From Acidimangrovimonas sediminis (lineage in GTDB: Bacteria > Pseudomonadota > Alphaproteobacteria > Rhodobacterales > Rhodobacteraceae): a stretch of DNA of 64,000 bases. The position numbers and the translations under genes are program-made. Shown here in pieces: positions 49,127 through 57,050 of this stretch (position 1 is its first letter; each line of letters starts with the position of its first letter). The stretch covers positions 310,001-374,000 of the forward strand of contig NZ_PHSN01000004.1 in NCBI RefSeq assembly GCF_002871005.1, written 5' to 3'. A model generated the notes under the pieces. That model was not told the DNA's origin. It searched no databases and worked only from the letters and a program-made list of their open reading frames with translations.

Positions 49127-49786
49127 TTAGCCCCGCGCGCGCAGGGCTGCAAGCATCTGGCGGCGGAAGGAGGCGATCATCCAGCCCAGCATCGCCGCGT
49201 TGATCAGATGCCACAGGAAATGCGTCCCCTCCGGCACCCGTGGACAAAGCGGCATGTCCACGGCCCGCGCCGCGATCGAGACCGAAAGCAGCGCCGCCCC
49301 GATGCAAAGATCGCGGGCAAAGCGCGGCGCCCGCCGGGCCAGCGCCGCAGCGTAGGCGAGGATCACCAGTACCACCGGCACATAGCCCACCGAAGAGCCG
49401 ATCTCCGGCGCGATCGCCCCCAGGACCCGGGCGATGAGCGCCGCGAGCGGCAGGAAAAGCAAGGCTGCCACAACCGCGCTCCGGCGCCCGAGGCCGATTA
49501 CCCGGGCATTCACCGCCCAGAGGTAGACGAGGATGAAGGCAAGGATCGGCACGACATCGGCAAGCGCTGCCCACCGCTCGGCCACGGTGTGGAAAAGACC
49601 CGAGCCCAGGCCGATCACGAAGAGGATCACACAAAGTGCCCGTGACGCGCCGTCGCCCCGCACCCGCGGCCAGAGCCACAGCGCCACCCCCAGAAACGCA
49701 AGATTGGTGACCGCGTTCAGAGGTTCGGCCCAGAACCCCGGCGCCGTTCTCTCGCAATAGCTATCCACTGGCGTCGTCCAGCCCAT
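49127..49786 (-). CDS. Ceramidase-family (alkaline ceramidase/CREST) membrane hydrolase
   Basis: Encodes 219 residues with seven membrane segments. The CREST motifs are present: DSYCERTAPGFWAEPLNAVTN at the start, SGLFHTVAERWAALADVVP and the C-terminal HFLWHLINAAMLGWM, which supply the zinc-binding histidines and serine in eukaryotic alkaline ceramidases. Its lipid substrate in bacteria is unknown. It lies 30 bases before gatC on the same strand. Confidence 0.85.
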   Translation of the reverse strand: MGWTTPVDSYCERTAPGFWAEPLNAVTNLAFLGVALWLWPRVRGDGASRALCVILFVIGLGSGLFHTVAERWAALADVVPILAFILVYLWAVNARVIGLGRRSAVVAALLFLPLAALIARVLGAIAPEIGSSVGYVPVVLVILAYAAALARRAPRFARDLCIGAALLSVSIAARAVDMPLCPRVPEGTHFLWHLINAAMLGWMIASFRRQMLAALRARG

Positions 49787-49894
49787 TTCCTTCTTGCGCC
49801 TCCGCCCTATGGTTCAGCCCGTCACATGCGCGCCGCCACGTTGCGGGCAGCGCTTGCCGGAAACAACACCGACACAAGAAAAAGGAGACGCCCC

Positions 49895-50593
49895 ATGAAA
49901 CTCACCTTTCTCGGCCATGCCAGCTTTCGCCTCGAGATCGGCGGACAGGTCCTGCTGATCGACCCCTGGTTCACCGGTAGCCCGGTCTTCCCCGCCGACC
50001 AGCGCGACGCGGCGATCGAGGGGGTGACGCACCTCCTCGTGACCCATGGGCACGGCGACCACTCGGCCGACGCGCTGGCCGTGGCGAAGGAGAAAGGCGT
50101 CAAGATGGTGGGCATCGCCGACCTGATGTCGTGGTGGGCCGCCAAGGAAGGCGTCGACGTGATCGCCATGAACAAGGGCGGCACGGTCGACCTGGGCGGC
50201 GTCAAGGTGACCATGGTCAACGCGACGCACTCTTCCTCGATCCCGGGCAAGGACGGTGAGCCGCCGATCTACGCCGGCCACGAATCCGGCTTCATCATCG
50301 AGGGCGAAGGGCATTCTATCTACCTCTCGGGCGACACCGACGTGATGGCCGACATGAAGATCTTCAACGACCTGCACCACCCCGACATCGGCATCCTCTG
50401 CGCCGGCGGCCACTTCACCATGGACATGCGGCGGGCGGCCTACGCGGCCAAGACCTTCTTCGACTTCAAGACGGTCATTCCGTGCCACTACAAAACCTTC
50501 CCGATGCTGGAGCAGAACGCTGACCTCCTCAAGTCGGAGCTGACGGGCGTCGAGGTGATCGAGCCGGAAGTGATGAAGACGATCGAGCTCTGA
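49895..50593 (+). CDS. UPF0173-type metallo-beta-lactamase fold hydrolase
   Basis: Encodes 232 residues with the MBL metal motif VTHGHGDHSAD, later ligands in NATHSS, SGDTDV and the terminal PCHYKTF, and the family start MKLTFLGHASFRLEI. Hydrolytic substrate unknown; members of this family are cytosolic. Start ATG 49895 follows AAGGAGACG. It is convergent with hflX across a palindromic element. Confidence 0.9.
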   Translation: MKLTFLGHASFRLEIGGQVLLIDPWFTGSPVFPADQRDAAIEGVTHLLVTHGHGDHSADALAVAKEKGVKMVGIADLMSWWAAKEGVDVIAMNKGGTVDLGGVKVTMVNATHSSSIPGKDGEPPIYAGHESGFIIEGEGHSIYLSGDTDVMADMKIFNDLHHPDIGILCAGGHFTMDMRRAAYAAKTFFDFKTVIPCHYKTFPMLEQNADLLKSELTGVEVIEPEVMKTIEL

Positions 50594-50656
50594 GCGCGCT
50601 TCCCCCCCGGCCCTGCGCTTTCCGGCGCACGGCCGGGGGTCAGCCGCCGCCCCCCC

Positions 50657-50770
50657 GGAGTACTTGCACCAAGATGAAGAGCAAAAGCCTTCATTTCATC
50701 TTGGCGAAAATACTCCACGGGGGTGCGGGGGTGTGCCCCCCCCGCGGATGCGGCGGGTGCGGGGGCGTGC
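50657..50770. repeat. Intergenic palindromic element (copy 4), between MBL gene and hflX
   Basis: Arms 50657-50678 and 50695-50716 are inverted copies (19 of 22) built on GGAGTA, CCAAGATGAA and their complements with a 16-base loop, then a GC tail with GGGGGTGCGGGGGTGTGCCCC. It sits between two convergent genes. Confidence 0.75.
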
Positions 50771-50788
50771 CCACCGCGGCGCCCGATA

Positions 50789-52069
50789 TCAGAGCTCTCG
50801 GAACGCCTTTTCCTGACGCGGCGTCCACCGCACGTTCAGGCGATAGCCCTCTTCCGTCTCTTCCTCGGCCGTCACCACGCCCTGCTCGTGCAGCCAGGCG
50901 CGGCGGCGGCCGTCGGCGAAGGGCAGATCCACCACACGCTCGATCCGTTCCTCGGCCAGCGCGGTCTCGATATCGGCGTGCAGCTCGGACACGCCCTCTC
51001 CGGTCAGGGCCGAGATCACCCTGACGCCGTCGGTCCGGGCCGCCTGCACCTCAAGCGCCTCGCGCGCGGGGCCCGCGACCTGGTCGATCTTGTTCCAGAC
51101 CTCGATCTGCGGCACGTCGCGCCGCACGCCGAGCGCGCGCAGGATGTCGGCCACGTCGGCGGCCTGTTCCTCGGTCTCGGGATGCGAGATGTCGCGGACG
51201 TGGAGGATCAGGTCGGCCTCCAGTACCTCTTCCAGCGTCGCGCGGAAGGCCGCGACCAGCTGGGTCGGCAGGTCGGAGATGAACCCCACCGTGTCCGACA
51301 GGATCACCTTGCGCCCGGAGGGGATGACCACGCCGCGCATGGTCGGGTCGAGGGTCGCGAAGAGCATGTCCTTGGCCATCACCTCGGCCCCGGTCATGCG
51401 GTTGAAAAGCGTGGATTTTCCTGCGTTCGTGTAGCCCACCAGCGCGACGATCGGAAAGGGCACCTTGCGGCGGGCCGAGCGGTGAAGTTCGCGCGTCTTG
51501 ACCACTTTGCCGAGCTGGCGGCGGATCCGCGTCACCTGTTCGTCGATCGCCCGCCGGTCGGCCTCGATCTGGGTCTCGCCGGGGCCGCCGACGAAGCCGA
51601 GGCCGCCACGCTGGCGTTCGAGGTGGGTCCAGGCGCGCACGAGGCGGGTGCGCTGGTAGGAAAGCGCGGCAAGTTCCACCTGCAGCACCCCCTCGCGGGT
51701 CCGGGCCCGGTCGGCAAAGATCTCGAGGATCAGGCCGGTCCGGTCGAGCAGCTTCACCTTCCACTCACGTTCAAGGTTGCGCTGCTGCACCGGTGTCACC
51801 GGACCGTCGACCAGGACGAGGTCGACCTCGGCCGCGGCCAGGCGCTCGCGCAGCTCCTCGACCTTGCCCGAACCGAACAGCTTGCCGGGCGCGACCTTGG
51901 GAAGGCGCACCACTTCTGCGCCGGCAAGCTCCAGCTCGGGCAGCGCGGCCGCCAGCGACACCGCTTCCTCAAGCGAATGCTGCGCCGGGCGCCGCCGGCG
52001 TTCCGACGTGATGTCGGGATGAAGGACATAGGCGCGGGTGTGGGGCGCGCGGGTCTCGGTCTGGGTCAA
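50789..52069 (-). CDS. hflX: GTPase HflX
   Basis: Encodes about 426 residues. HflX is a ribosome-splitting GTPase acting in heat stress. The N-terminal HflX domain (LVDGPVTPVQQRNLEREW, ALSYQRTRLVRAWTHLERQ) is followed by GGLGFVGGPGETQIEADRR, the G1 motif GYTNAGKSTLFNRM, DTVGFISDLP (G3) and NKID (G4). No good ATG exists; I favour TTG 52069 (LTQTETRAPHTRAY), 22 bases after the hfq stop. A start inside hfq is unlikely. Confidence 0.93.
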   Translation of the reverse strand: MTQTETRAPHTRAYVLHPDITSERRRRPAQHSLEEAVSLAAALPELELAGAEVVRLPKVAPGKLFGSGKVEELRERLAAAEVDLVLVDGPVTPVQQRNLEREWKVKLLDRTGLILEIFADRARTREGVLQVELAALSYQRTRLVRAWTHLERQRGGLGFVGGPGETQIEADRRAIDEQVTRIRRQLGKVVKTRELHRSARRKVPFPIVALVGYTNAGKSTLFNRMTGAEVMAKDMLFATLDPTMRGVVIPSGRKVILSDTVGFISDLPTQLVAAFRATLEEVLEADLILHVRDISHPETEEQAADVADILRALGVRRDVPQIEVWNKIDQVAGPAREALEVQAARTDGVRVISALTGEGVSELHADIETALAEERIERVVDLPFADGRRRAWLHEQGVVTAEEETEEGYRLNVRWTPRQEKAFREL

Positions 52070-52091
52070 GTCGATGTCCCGTGCGGGAGGA

Positions 52092-52325
52092 TCAATCTTC
52101 GCCGTCGTAGAGATTGATCGGCTGGCCCGGCATGATGGTCGAGATCGCATGCTTGTACACAAGCTGCGACTGCCCATCGCGGCGTAGCAGCACGCAGAAA
52201 TTGTCGAACCAGGTGATCACGCCCTGAAGCTTCACGCCGTTGATCAGGAAGATCGTGACGGGAATCTTGCTCTTGCGGACGTGATTGAGAAAGGCGTCCT
52301 GTAAATTTTGTTTGTCGGCGGCCAT
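52092..52325 (-). CDS. hfq: RNA chaperone Hfq
   Basis: Encodes 77 residues of the bacterial Sm-like protein that pairs small RNAs with messages. Distal and proximal faces are visible: [38 protein letters not shown] and the Sm2 motif [13 protein letters not shown]. Start ATG 52325, preceded by AAAAGGCAAGAAC. It is followed by hflX, as in many alphaproteobacteria. Confidence 0.97.
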   Translation of the reverse strand: MAADKQNLQDAFLNHVRKSKIPVTIFLINGVKLQGVITWFDNFCVLLRRDGQSQLVYKHAISTIMPGQPINLYDGED

Positions 52326-52433
52326 GTTCTTGCCTTTTATTCTTTCGCGCGTGTTGCTCCGGCGTCCCTTGTGCGTGGTCGCGTCGTCTCGCCGGGCCGA
52401 GTATGTCGTGGGATTCGCGGAGATTCCAGACCA

Positions 52434-52454
52434 AAAAACAGTCCGTTACGGACC
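52434..52454 (-). terminator. Intrinsic terminator after trkH
   Basis: Minus strand GTCCG-TAA-CGGAC followed by TG and six T residues, 50 bases after the trkH stop. It separates trkAH from hfq-hflX, so hfq has its own promoter in 52326-52433. Confidence 0.7.
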
Positions 52455-52503
52455 TATGGGCGGTAACTTCCCTTCCAGCGCCGATAAAACCGGGACGTCC
52501 GCC

Positions 52504-54012
52504 TCAGTTGCGCCACGAATCCGGGGCCAGAAGTGCAATGATCGCGAGTGTTTCAAGCCGGCCAAGGATCATCGCGCCGGCAAGGATCAGCTTTGCGTCG
52601 GCGCCGAGGGCGGCGTAGCTGAGCGGCGTTTCGGTCGCGACGCTGGCGAGCGGCCCGGTGGTGGAAAGCGCCGAGACGGCAAAGACCAGCGCGGGCTCGA
52701 ATTCGATCCCCGTGAGCGTCAGGAGCGCCATCACCAGGATCACCGCCAGGCCGTAGAGCATGAAGAAGATCCACGCGACATAGGCGCCCTCGCGCCGCAG
52801 GCGGCGGGCCAGCGCCCCGGAACCGCCCACCGAATTGGGGTGCACGAGCTTTTCCATCTCGCGCTGGCCATGCTTGTAGAGCGCGTAGATCCTGAGCAGC
52901 TTCACCCCGCCCGCGGTGGTCGCCACCCCGCCCCCCATCAGCGCAAGGCCCACCAGGATCAGCCCCGGCGCGTTCAGCCCCGACCAGGTCTGCGCCGCAT
53001 CCCAGCCGATCGCCTGGAACCCGGTCGTCGACAGAAAGGACAGCACGGTGAAGGCGCTGGCCCAGAGCGCCAGCAGCGCCTGCAGCAGGTGGTCGGGGGT
53101 CCGCGTCTCGTAGACCGCCGTCCAGTGGCGCAGGAACAGCAGCGCGGTGACCACGACGACCACGGTCACGCCCATGCGGAACTCGGGGTCGGCGAACAGG
53201 CTGCGCCTTCCCTCGACCTGGCTGATCCCGGGCAGCGAATAGCGCGAGATCGCGAAGAACAGGAAGATGAAGATCAGGATCTCGCCCGGGATGCCCGAGG
53301 TCGCCCCCTCCATCCCGCCGACCGGAGAGATGCCCGAGGTCGCCAGTGTCGACATCGCGTGGATCAGCGCCACAAGAGAGTGATCCCCCGCGATCAGCAG
53401 GCCGATCCACAGCACCAGCGTCAGGCCGCCATAGACCGGGAACAGCACGAGCGCATAGCGCACCAGCCGCTCGGACGGGTCGGCGACGCGGGTGATCTGC
53501 CCGCCCGCGCCACGCCCCACCGCGCCGCCCGAGATCACCTCGAACCCGCCGAGGTTCAGCGGCGCCAGCACGGCAAGCGCGGCCAGCAGGATGAAGAACC
53601 CCCCGCCCCAGCCGACGAGACCGCGCCACAGGTGGATCGACGGCGCCAGCCGTTGCGGCTGGTAGACGGTCGCGCCCGTGGTGGTGAAATCCGACACCAT
53701 TTCGAACCAGGCGTTGACGAAGGTGGTATCTGGCACGGCCTCGGAAAACGGAAAGGCCATCAGCACCGGCAGCAAGAGGTAGGCGCCGAGCAGCGCGAAA
53801 AGGTGGCTGCGCGCGGCGTTCCGCGGCCGGTAGTTCGAGGTGGCGATACCGATCACCGCCGTGAGGATCATGAACATCACGGCGGAATAGAAGAAGGCGC
53901 GCGAGGTGGAATAGTCGCGCAGCATGTAGCCGTGGAAGGCCGGCACGAACATCGCCGCCGACGTGATCCCCATCAGGATCACCAGGAGCGGCAGATCGAG
54001 GATCCGGCGCAT
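52504..54012 (-). CDS. trkH: Potassium uptake transporter TrkH
   Basis: Encodes 502 residues with about ten membrane segments. The four pore-loop filters appear as TTTGAT, MSTLATSGISPVGG, FLSTTGFQAIGW and ALSTTGPLASVA. TrkH conducts potassium under control of TrkA, whose gene ends two bases upstream. The frame is open beyond ATG 54012 only as shadow of trkA. Confidence 0.94.
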   Translation of the reverse strand: MRRILDLPLLVILMGITSAAMFVPAFHGYMLRDYSTSRAFFYSAVMFMILTAVIGIATSNYRPRNAARSHLFALLGAYLLLPVLMAFPFSEAVPDTTFVNAWFEMVSDFTTTGATVYQPQRLAPSIHLWRGLVGWGGGFFILLAALAVLAPLNLGGFEVISGGAVGRGAGGQITRVADPSERLVRYALVLFPVYGGLTLVLWIGLLIAGDHSLVALIHAMSTLATSGISPVGGMEGATSGIPGEILIFIFLFFAISRYSLPGISQVEGRRSLFADPEFRMGVTVVVVVTALLFLRHWTAVYETRTPDHLLQALLALWASAFTVLSFLSTTGFQAIGWDAAQTWSGLNAPGLILVGLALMGGGVATTAGGVKLLRIYALYKHGQREMEKLVHPNSVGGSGALARRLRREGAYVAWIFFMLYGLAVILVMALLTLTGIEFEPALVFAVSALSTTGPLASVATETPLSYAALGADAKLILAGAMILGRLETLAIIALLAPDSWRN

Positions 54013-54014
54013 CG

Positions 54015-55391
54015 TCAGAAGAAGTCGACCGAGACCTGCAGGAGGCGCTCGACCTCGGGCACGTCGGCGGCCATGGCGAAGAGCGTGATGATGTCGCCCT
54101 CGTCGATCCGGAGAGTGCCGAGCGGCTTGACCACCTTGTCGTCCTTCAGCACGGCACCGACCAGGACGCCCTCGGGAAAGTCGATCTCGCGCACCAGCTT
54201 GCCCGCGATGGGCGAGGTCGACAGCACCTGCGCCTCGATGACCTCGGCCTCGGCGTCGCCGATGGAATAGATCGCCCGCACCCGGCCGTGGCGGATGTGG
54301 CGCAGGATCGAGCTGACGGTGGTGGCGCGCGGGTTGATGTAGGCGTCGATGTCCAGGGGGCCCATCATCGGCGCCAGCGTCGGATCGTTGACCAGCGCGA
54401 TCGCCATCGGGCAACCGGCCTGCTTGGCCCGGACCGAGACGAGGAGGTTCGTCTTGTCGTCGTCGGTCACCGCCAGCACGGCATCCGCCCGCTCGATATT
54501 GGCCTCCATCAGGAGATCCATGTCCATGCCGTCGCCGTTGAGTACGATGGTGCGTTCCAGCGCATCGGCGGCCCGTTCGGCCCGGGCGCGGTTCTTCTCG
54601 ATGATCTTGGCGCGCACCCGGTCCGCCCGGTTCTCCAGCGCGCGGGCCACGGCAAGGCCCACGTTGCCGCCGCCGATGATGACGATCCGCTCCTGCTTCT
54701 TCGCGACCTTGCCAAAGATCTCGATCGTGCGGTTCACGTCTTCGGTATGGGCGAAGACATAGATCTGGTCGCCCGCGAACAATTGATCGCCCGGCTCCGG
54801 CGCGAACAGCGTCCCCTCGCGGCGCACCCCCACCACGATGGCGCGCAAGGTGGAAAAGAGGTCGGTGAGCTGCCTGAGCGGCGTGTTCAGCACCGGGCAA
54901 TCCTCGTCCAGCGCAATGCCCAGAAGCTGCGCCCGCCCGTCGAGGAAACTTTCCGTATCGAACGCCGCCGGCGCCGACAGGCGCTGCAACGCGGCGTCGG
55001 CCACCTCGCGCTCGGGCGAGATGACCACGTCGATCGGCAGGTGATCGCGACGGTAGAGATCGGCGTAAATCGCGTTGAGATAGCTTTGCGACCGCAGCCG
55101 CGCGATCTTGCGCGGTATGTCGAAGACCGAATGGGCCACCTGGCAGGTGACCATGTTCACCTCGTCCGAATGGGTGGCCGCGATGATCATGTCGGCATCC
55201 GAGGCCCCTGCCCGCTCCAGCACGTCGGGGTAGGAGGCGAACCCCGCCACCCCCTGCACATCCAACGTGTCGGTGGCCCGGCGCACCAGGTCGGCATTCG
55301 AGTCGACCACGGTCACGTCGTTGCGCTCGCCCGAAAGATGCCGGGCGATCTGCCAGCCGACCTGGCCCGCGCCACAGATGATGACCTTCAT
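54015..55391 (-). CDS. trkA: Trk potassium transport regulatory protein TrkA
   Basis: Encodes 458 residues, two RCK (TrkA-N/TrkA-C) units. The first nucleotide fold starts MKVIICGAGQVGWQIARHLS and the second VIIGGGNVGLAVARALENR. TrkA binds NAD/ATP and gates TrkH on the cytosolic face. Co-transcribed with trkH. A palindromic element and then ntrX lie upstream on the same strand. Confidence 0.95.
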   Translation of the reverse strand: MKVIICGAGQVGWQIARHLSGERNDVTVVDSNADLVRRATDTLDVQGVAGFASYPDVLERAGASDADMIIAATHSDEVNMVTCQVAHSVFDIPRKIARLRSQSYLNAIYADLYRRDHLPIDVVISPEREVADAALQRLSAPAAFDTESFLDGRAQLLGIALDEDCPVLNTPLRQLTDLFSTLRAIVVGVRREGTLFAPEPGDQLFAGDQIYVFAHTEDVNRTIEIFGKVAKKQERIVIIGGGNVGLAVARALENRADRVRAKIIEKNRARAERAADALERTIVLNGDGMDMDLLMEANIERADAVLAVTDDDKTNLLVSVRAKQAGCPMAIALVNDPTLAPMMGPLDIDAYINPRATTVSSILRHIRHGRVRAIYSIGDAEAEVIEAQVLSTSPIAGKLVREIDFPEGVLVGAVLKDDKVVKPLGTLRIDEGDIITLFAMAADVPEVERLLQVSVDFF

Positions 55392-55523
55392 GCTGGTTCC
55401 CTGCTTGGTCTCGCGGCCCGATCATTGGCAGAAGCCGCCCCAGGGGTCAATCTGGGGCGCCGCCCCATGCCCGACCGGCCCTGCGCCTTCGGCGCCGGGG
55501 GTTTCACACCCCCGGACCCCCGT

Positions 55524-55616
55524 GGAGTATTTCGGCAAGAAAGAAACAAGACGCGCTTTCAGTCTTTCTTGCCGAAATACTCCGGGGGTGCAGGGGGCAG
55601 CGCCCCCGCCGGCCCG
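55524..55616. repeat. Intergenic palindromic element (copy 5), between ntrX and trkA
   Basis: Arms 55524-55544 and 55563-55583 are a perfect 21-base inverted repeat (core GGAGTATTTCGGCAAG) around an 18-base loop; GTTTCACACCCCCGGACCCC lies on one side and GGGGGTGCAGGGGGCAGC on the other, as in copy 1. It follows the ntr operon and would end its transcription. Confidence 0.85.
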
Positions 55617-55637
55617 CCATCGCCACACCGCGCCCGA

Positions 55638-57050
55638 TCAGAGGTCTTCGTCGTCCTCTTCACCCAGCCGCGCCACGCGGGCGCCGGCCTTGGCGGTGGT
55701 GACCACGCCCAGCGACTTCAGCTTGCGGTGCAGCGCCGAACGCTCCATGCCCACGAAATTCGCGGTGCGCGAGATGTTGCCCCCGAAGCGGTTGATCTGG
55801 GTCAGAAGGTATTCCCGTTCGAACAATTCGCGTGCCTCGCGCAACGGCAGCGTGGCCAGCCCGCCGGACAGGATCACCCGGCCGTCGTCCTTCGGCCCGT
55901 CGTCCTGGCCCGGCAATTCGCGCGGCTCGATCGGGCCGGTGCCTTCGCCCAGGATCAGCACGCGTTCGATCACGTTCCTCAGCTGGCGCACGTTGCCCGG
56001 CCAGCGCATGGTCTGCAAAAGCGCCGTCGCCTCGTCCGAGACCTCGCGTAGCGGCAACCCCTGGGTCTTGTTGAACATCTCGATGAAATGCGCGGCAAGC
56101 TCGGGTATGTCCTCGCGCCGCTCCTCGAGTGAAGGGACTGCGATCGGCACCACGTTCAGCCGGTCGTAAAGCTCCTGCCGGAAGCGGCCCGCCGCGATCT
56201 CCGCGCCCAGGTCGCGCGTGGTGGAGGAGATTACCCGCAGGTCGACCCGCACCTTGTCGGTGCCGCCCGCGCGCATGAACTGCTGGTCCACCAGCACGCG
56301 CAGGATCTTCGACTGGGTGCCCAGCGGCATGTCGCCCACCTCGTCGAAATAGATCACCCCGCCGTGCGCCTGTTCCAGAAGGCCCTTCTCCAGCCCGCGA
56401 TCGCTGGTTTCGCGGCCGAACAGCACCTCCTCCATCCGCTCGGGTTCGACCGACGCGGAGGAGACGGTGATGAAGGGGGCCGCGGCGCGGTTCGATTCCG
56501 CGTGTATGAAACGCGCGGCCACTTCCTTGCCCGCCCCCGCGGGGCCGGTCAGCATCACCCGCCCGTTCGACCGCGTCACCTTGTCGAGCTGCGCCTTCAG
56601 CGCCTTGAAGGCGGGCGACGAGCCGACCATGTCGGAGGAGGTCACATCGCGGCGCCTGAGGTCCGAGTTCTCGCGGCGCAGGCGCGAGGTTTCCATCGCG
56701 CGGCGTACCACCACCATCAGCTGGTCGATGTTGAACGGCTTCTCGATGAAGTCGTAGGCACCCTGCTTGATCGCCGCCACCGCAATCTCGATGTTGCCGT
56801 GGCCCGAGATGATCACCACCGGCACGTCGGGGTTGTCGCGCTTGACGTGCTTGAGGATGTCGATCCCGTCCATCTTGCTGTCCTTCAGCCAGATGTCGAG
56901 GATCATCAGCGCCGGTGGTTCGGCGTTGAGCTCGGCCATGCAATCGTCCGAGGTGCCGGCCAGCCGGGTCTCGAACCCCTCGTCGCGCAGGATGTCCGAG
57001 ATCAGCTCGCGGATGTCGCGCTCGTCGTCGACGATCAGAATCCCAGTCAT
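55638..57050 (-). CDS. ntrX: Nitrogen/respiration response regulator NtrX, lacking GAFTGA
   Basis: Encodes 470 residues. Receiver domain (DDERDIRE, phospho-acceptor Asp52 in LMILDIWLKDSKMDGID), AAA+ domain with Walker A GPAGAGKE and VIYFDEVGDMPLGTQSKILRV, and a Fis-type HTH (GNISRTANFVGMERSALHRK). The sigma-54 contact loop that should read GAFTGA is replaced by LFGRETSDRGLEKG, so it cannot act as a conventional sigma-54 activator. It overlaps ntrY by four bases. Its partner kinase is NtrY; the pair controls nitrogen and, in some species, respiration and envelope genes. Confidence 0.93.
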   Translation of the reverse strand: MTGILIVDDERDIRELISDILRDEGFETRLAGTSDDCMAELNAEPPALMILDIWLKDSKMDGIDILKHVKRDNPDVPVVIISGHGNIEIAVAAIKQGAYDFIEKPFNIDQLMVVVRRAMETSRLRRENSDLRRRDVTSSDMVGSSPAFKALKAQLDKVTRSNGRVMLTGPAGAGKEVAARFIHAESNRAAAPFITVSSASVEPERMEEVLFGRETSDRGLEKGLLEQAHGGVIYFDEVGDMPLGTQSKILRVLVDQQFMRAGGTDKVRVDLRVISSTTRDLGAEIAAGRFRQELYDRLNVVPIAVPSLEERREDIPELAAHFIEMFNKTQGLPLREVSDEATALLQTMRWPGNVRQLRNVIERVLILGEGTGPIEPRELPGQDDGPKDDGRVILSGGLATLPLREARELFEREYLLTQINRFGGNISRTANFVGMERSALHRKLKSLGVVTTAKAGARVARLGEEDDEDL

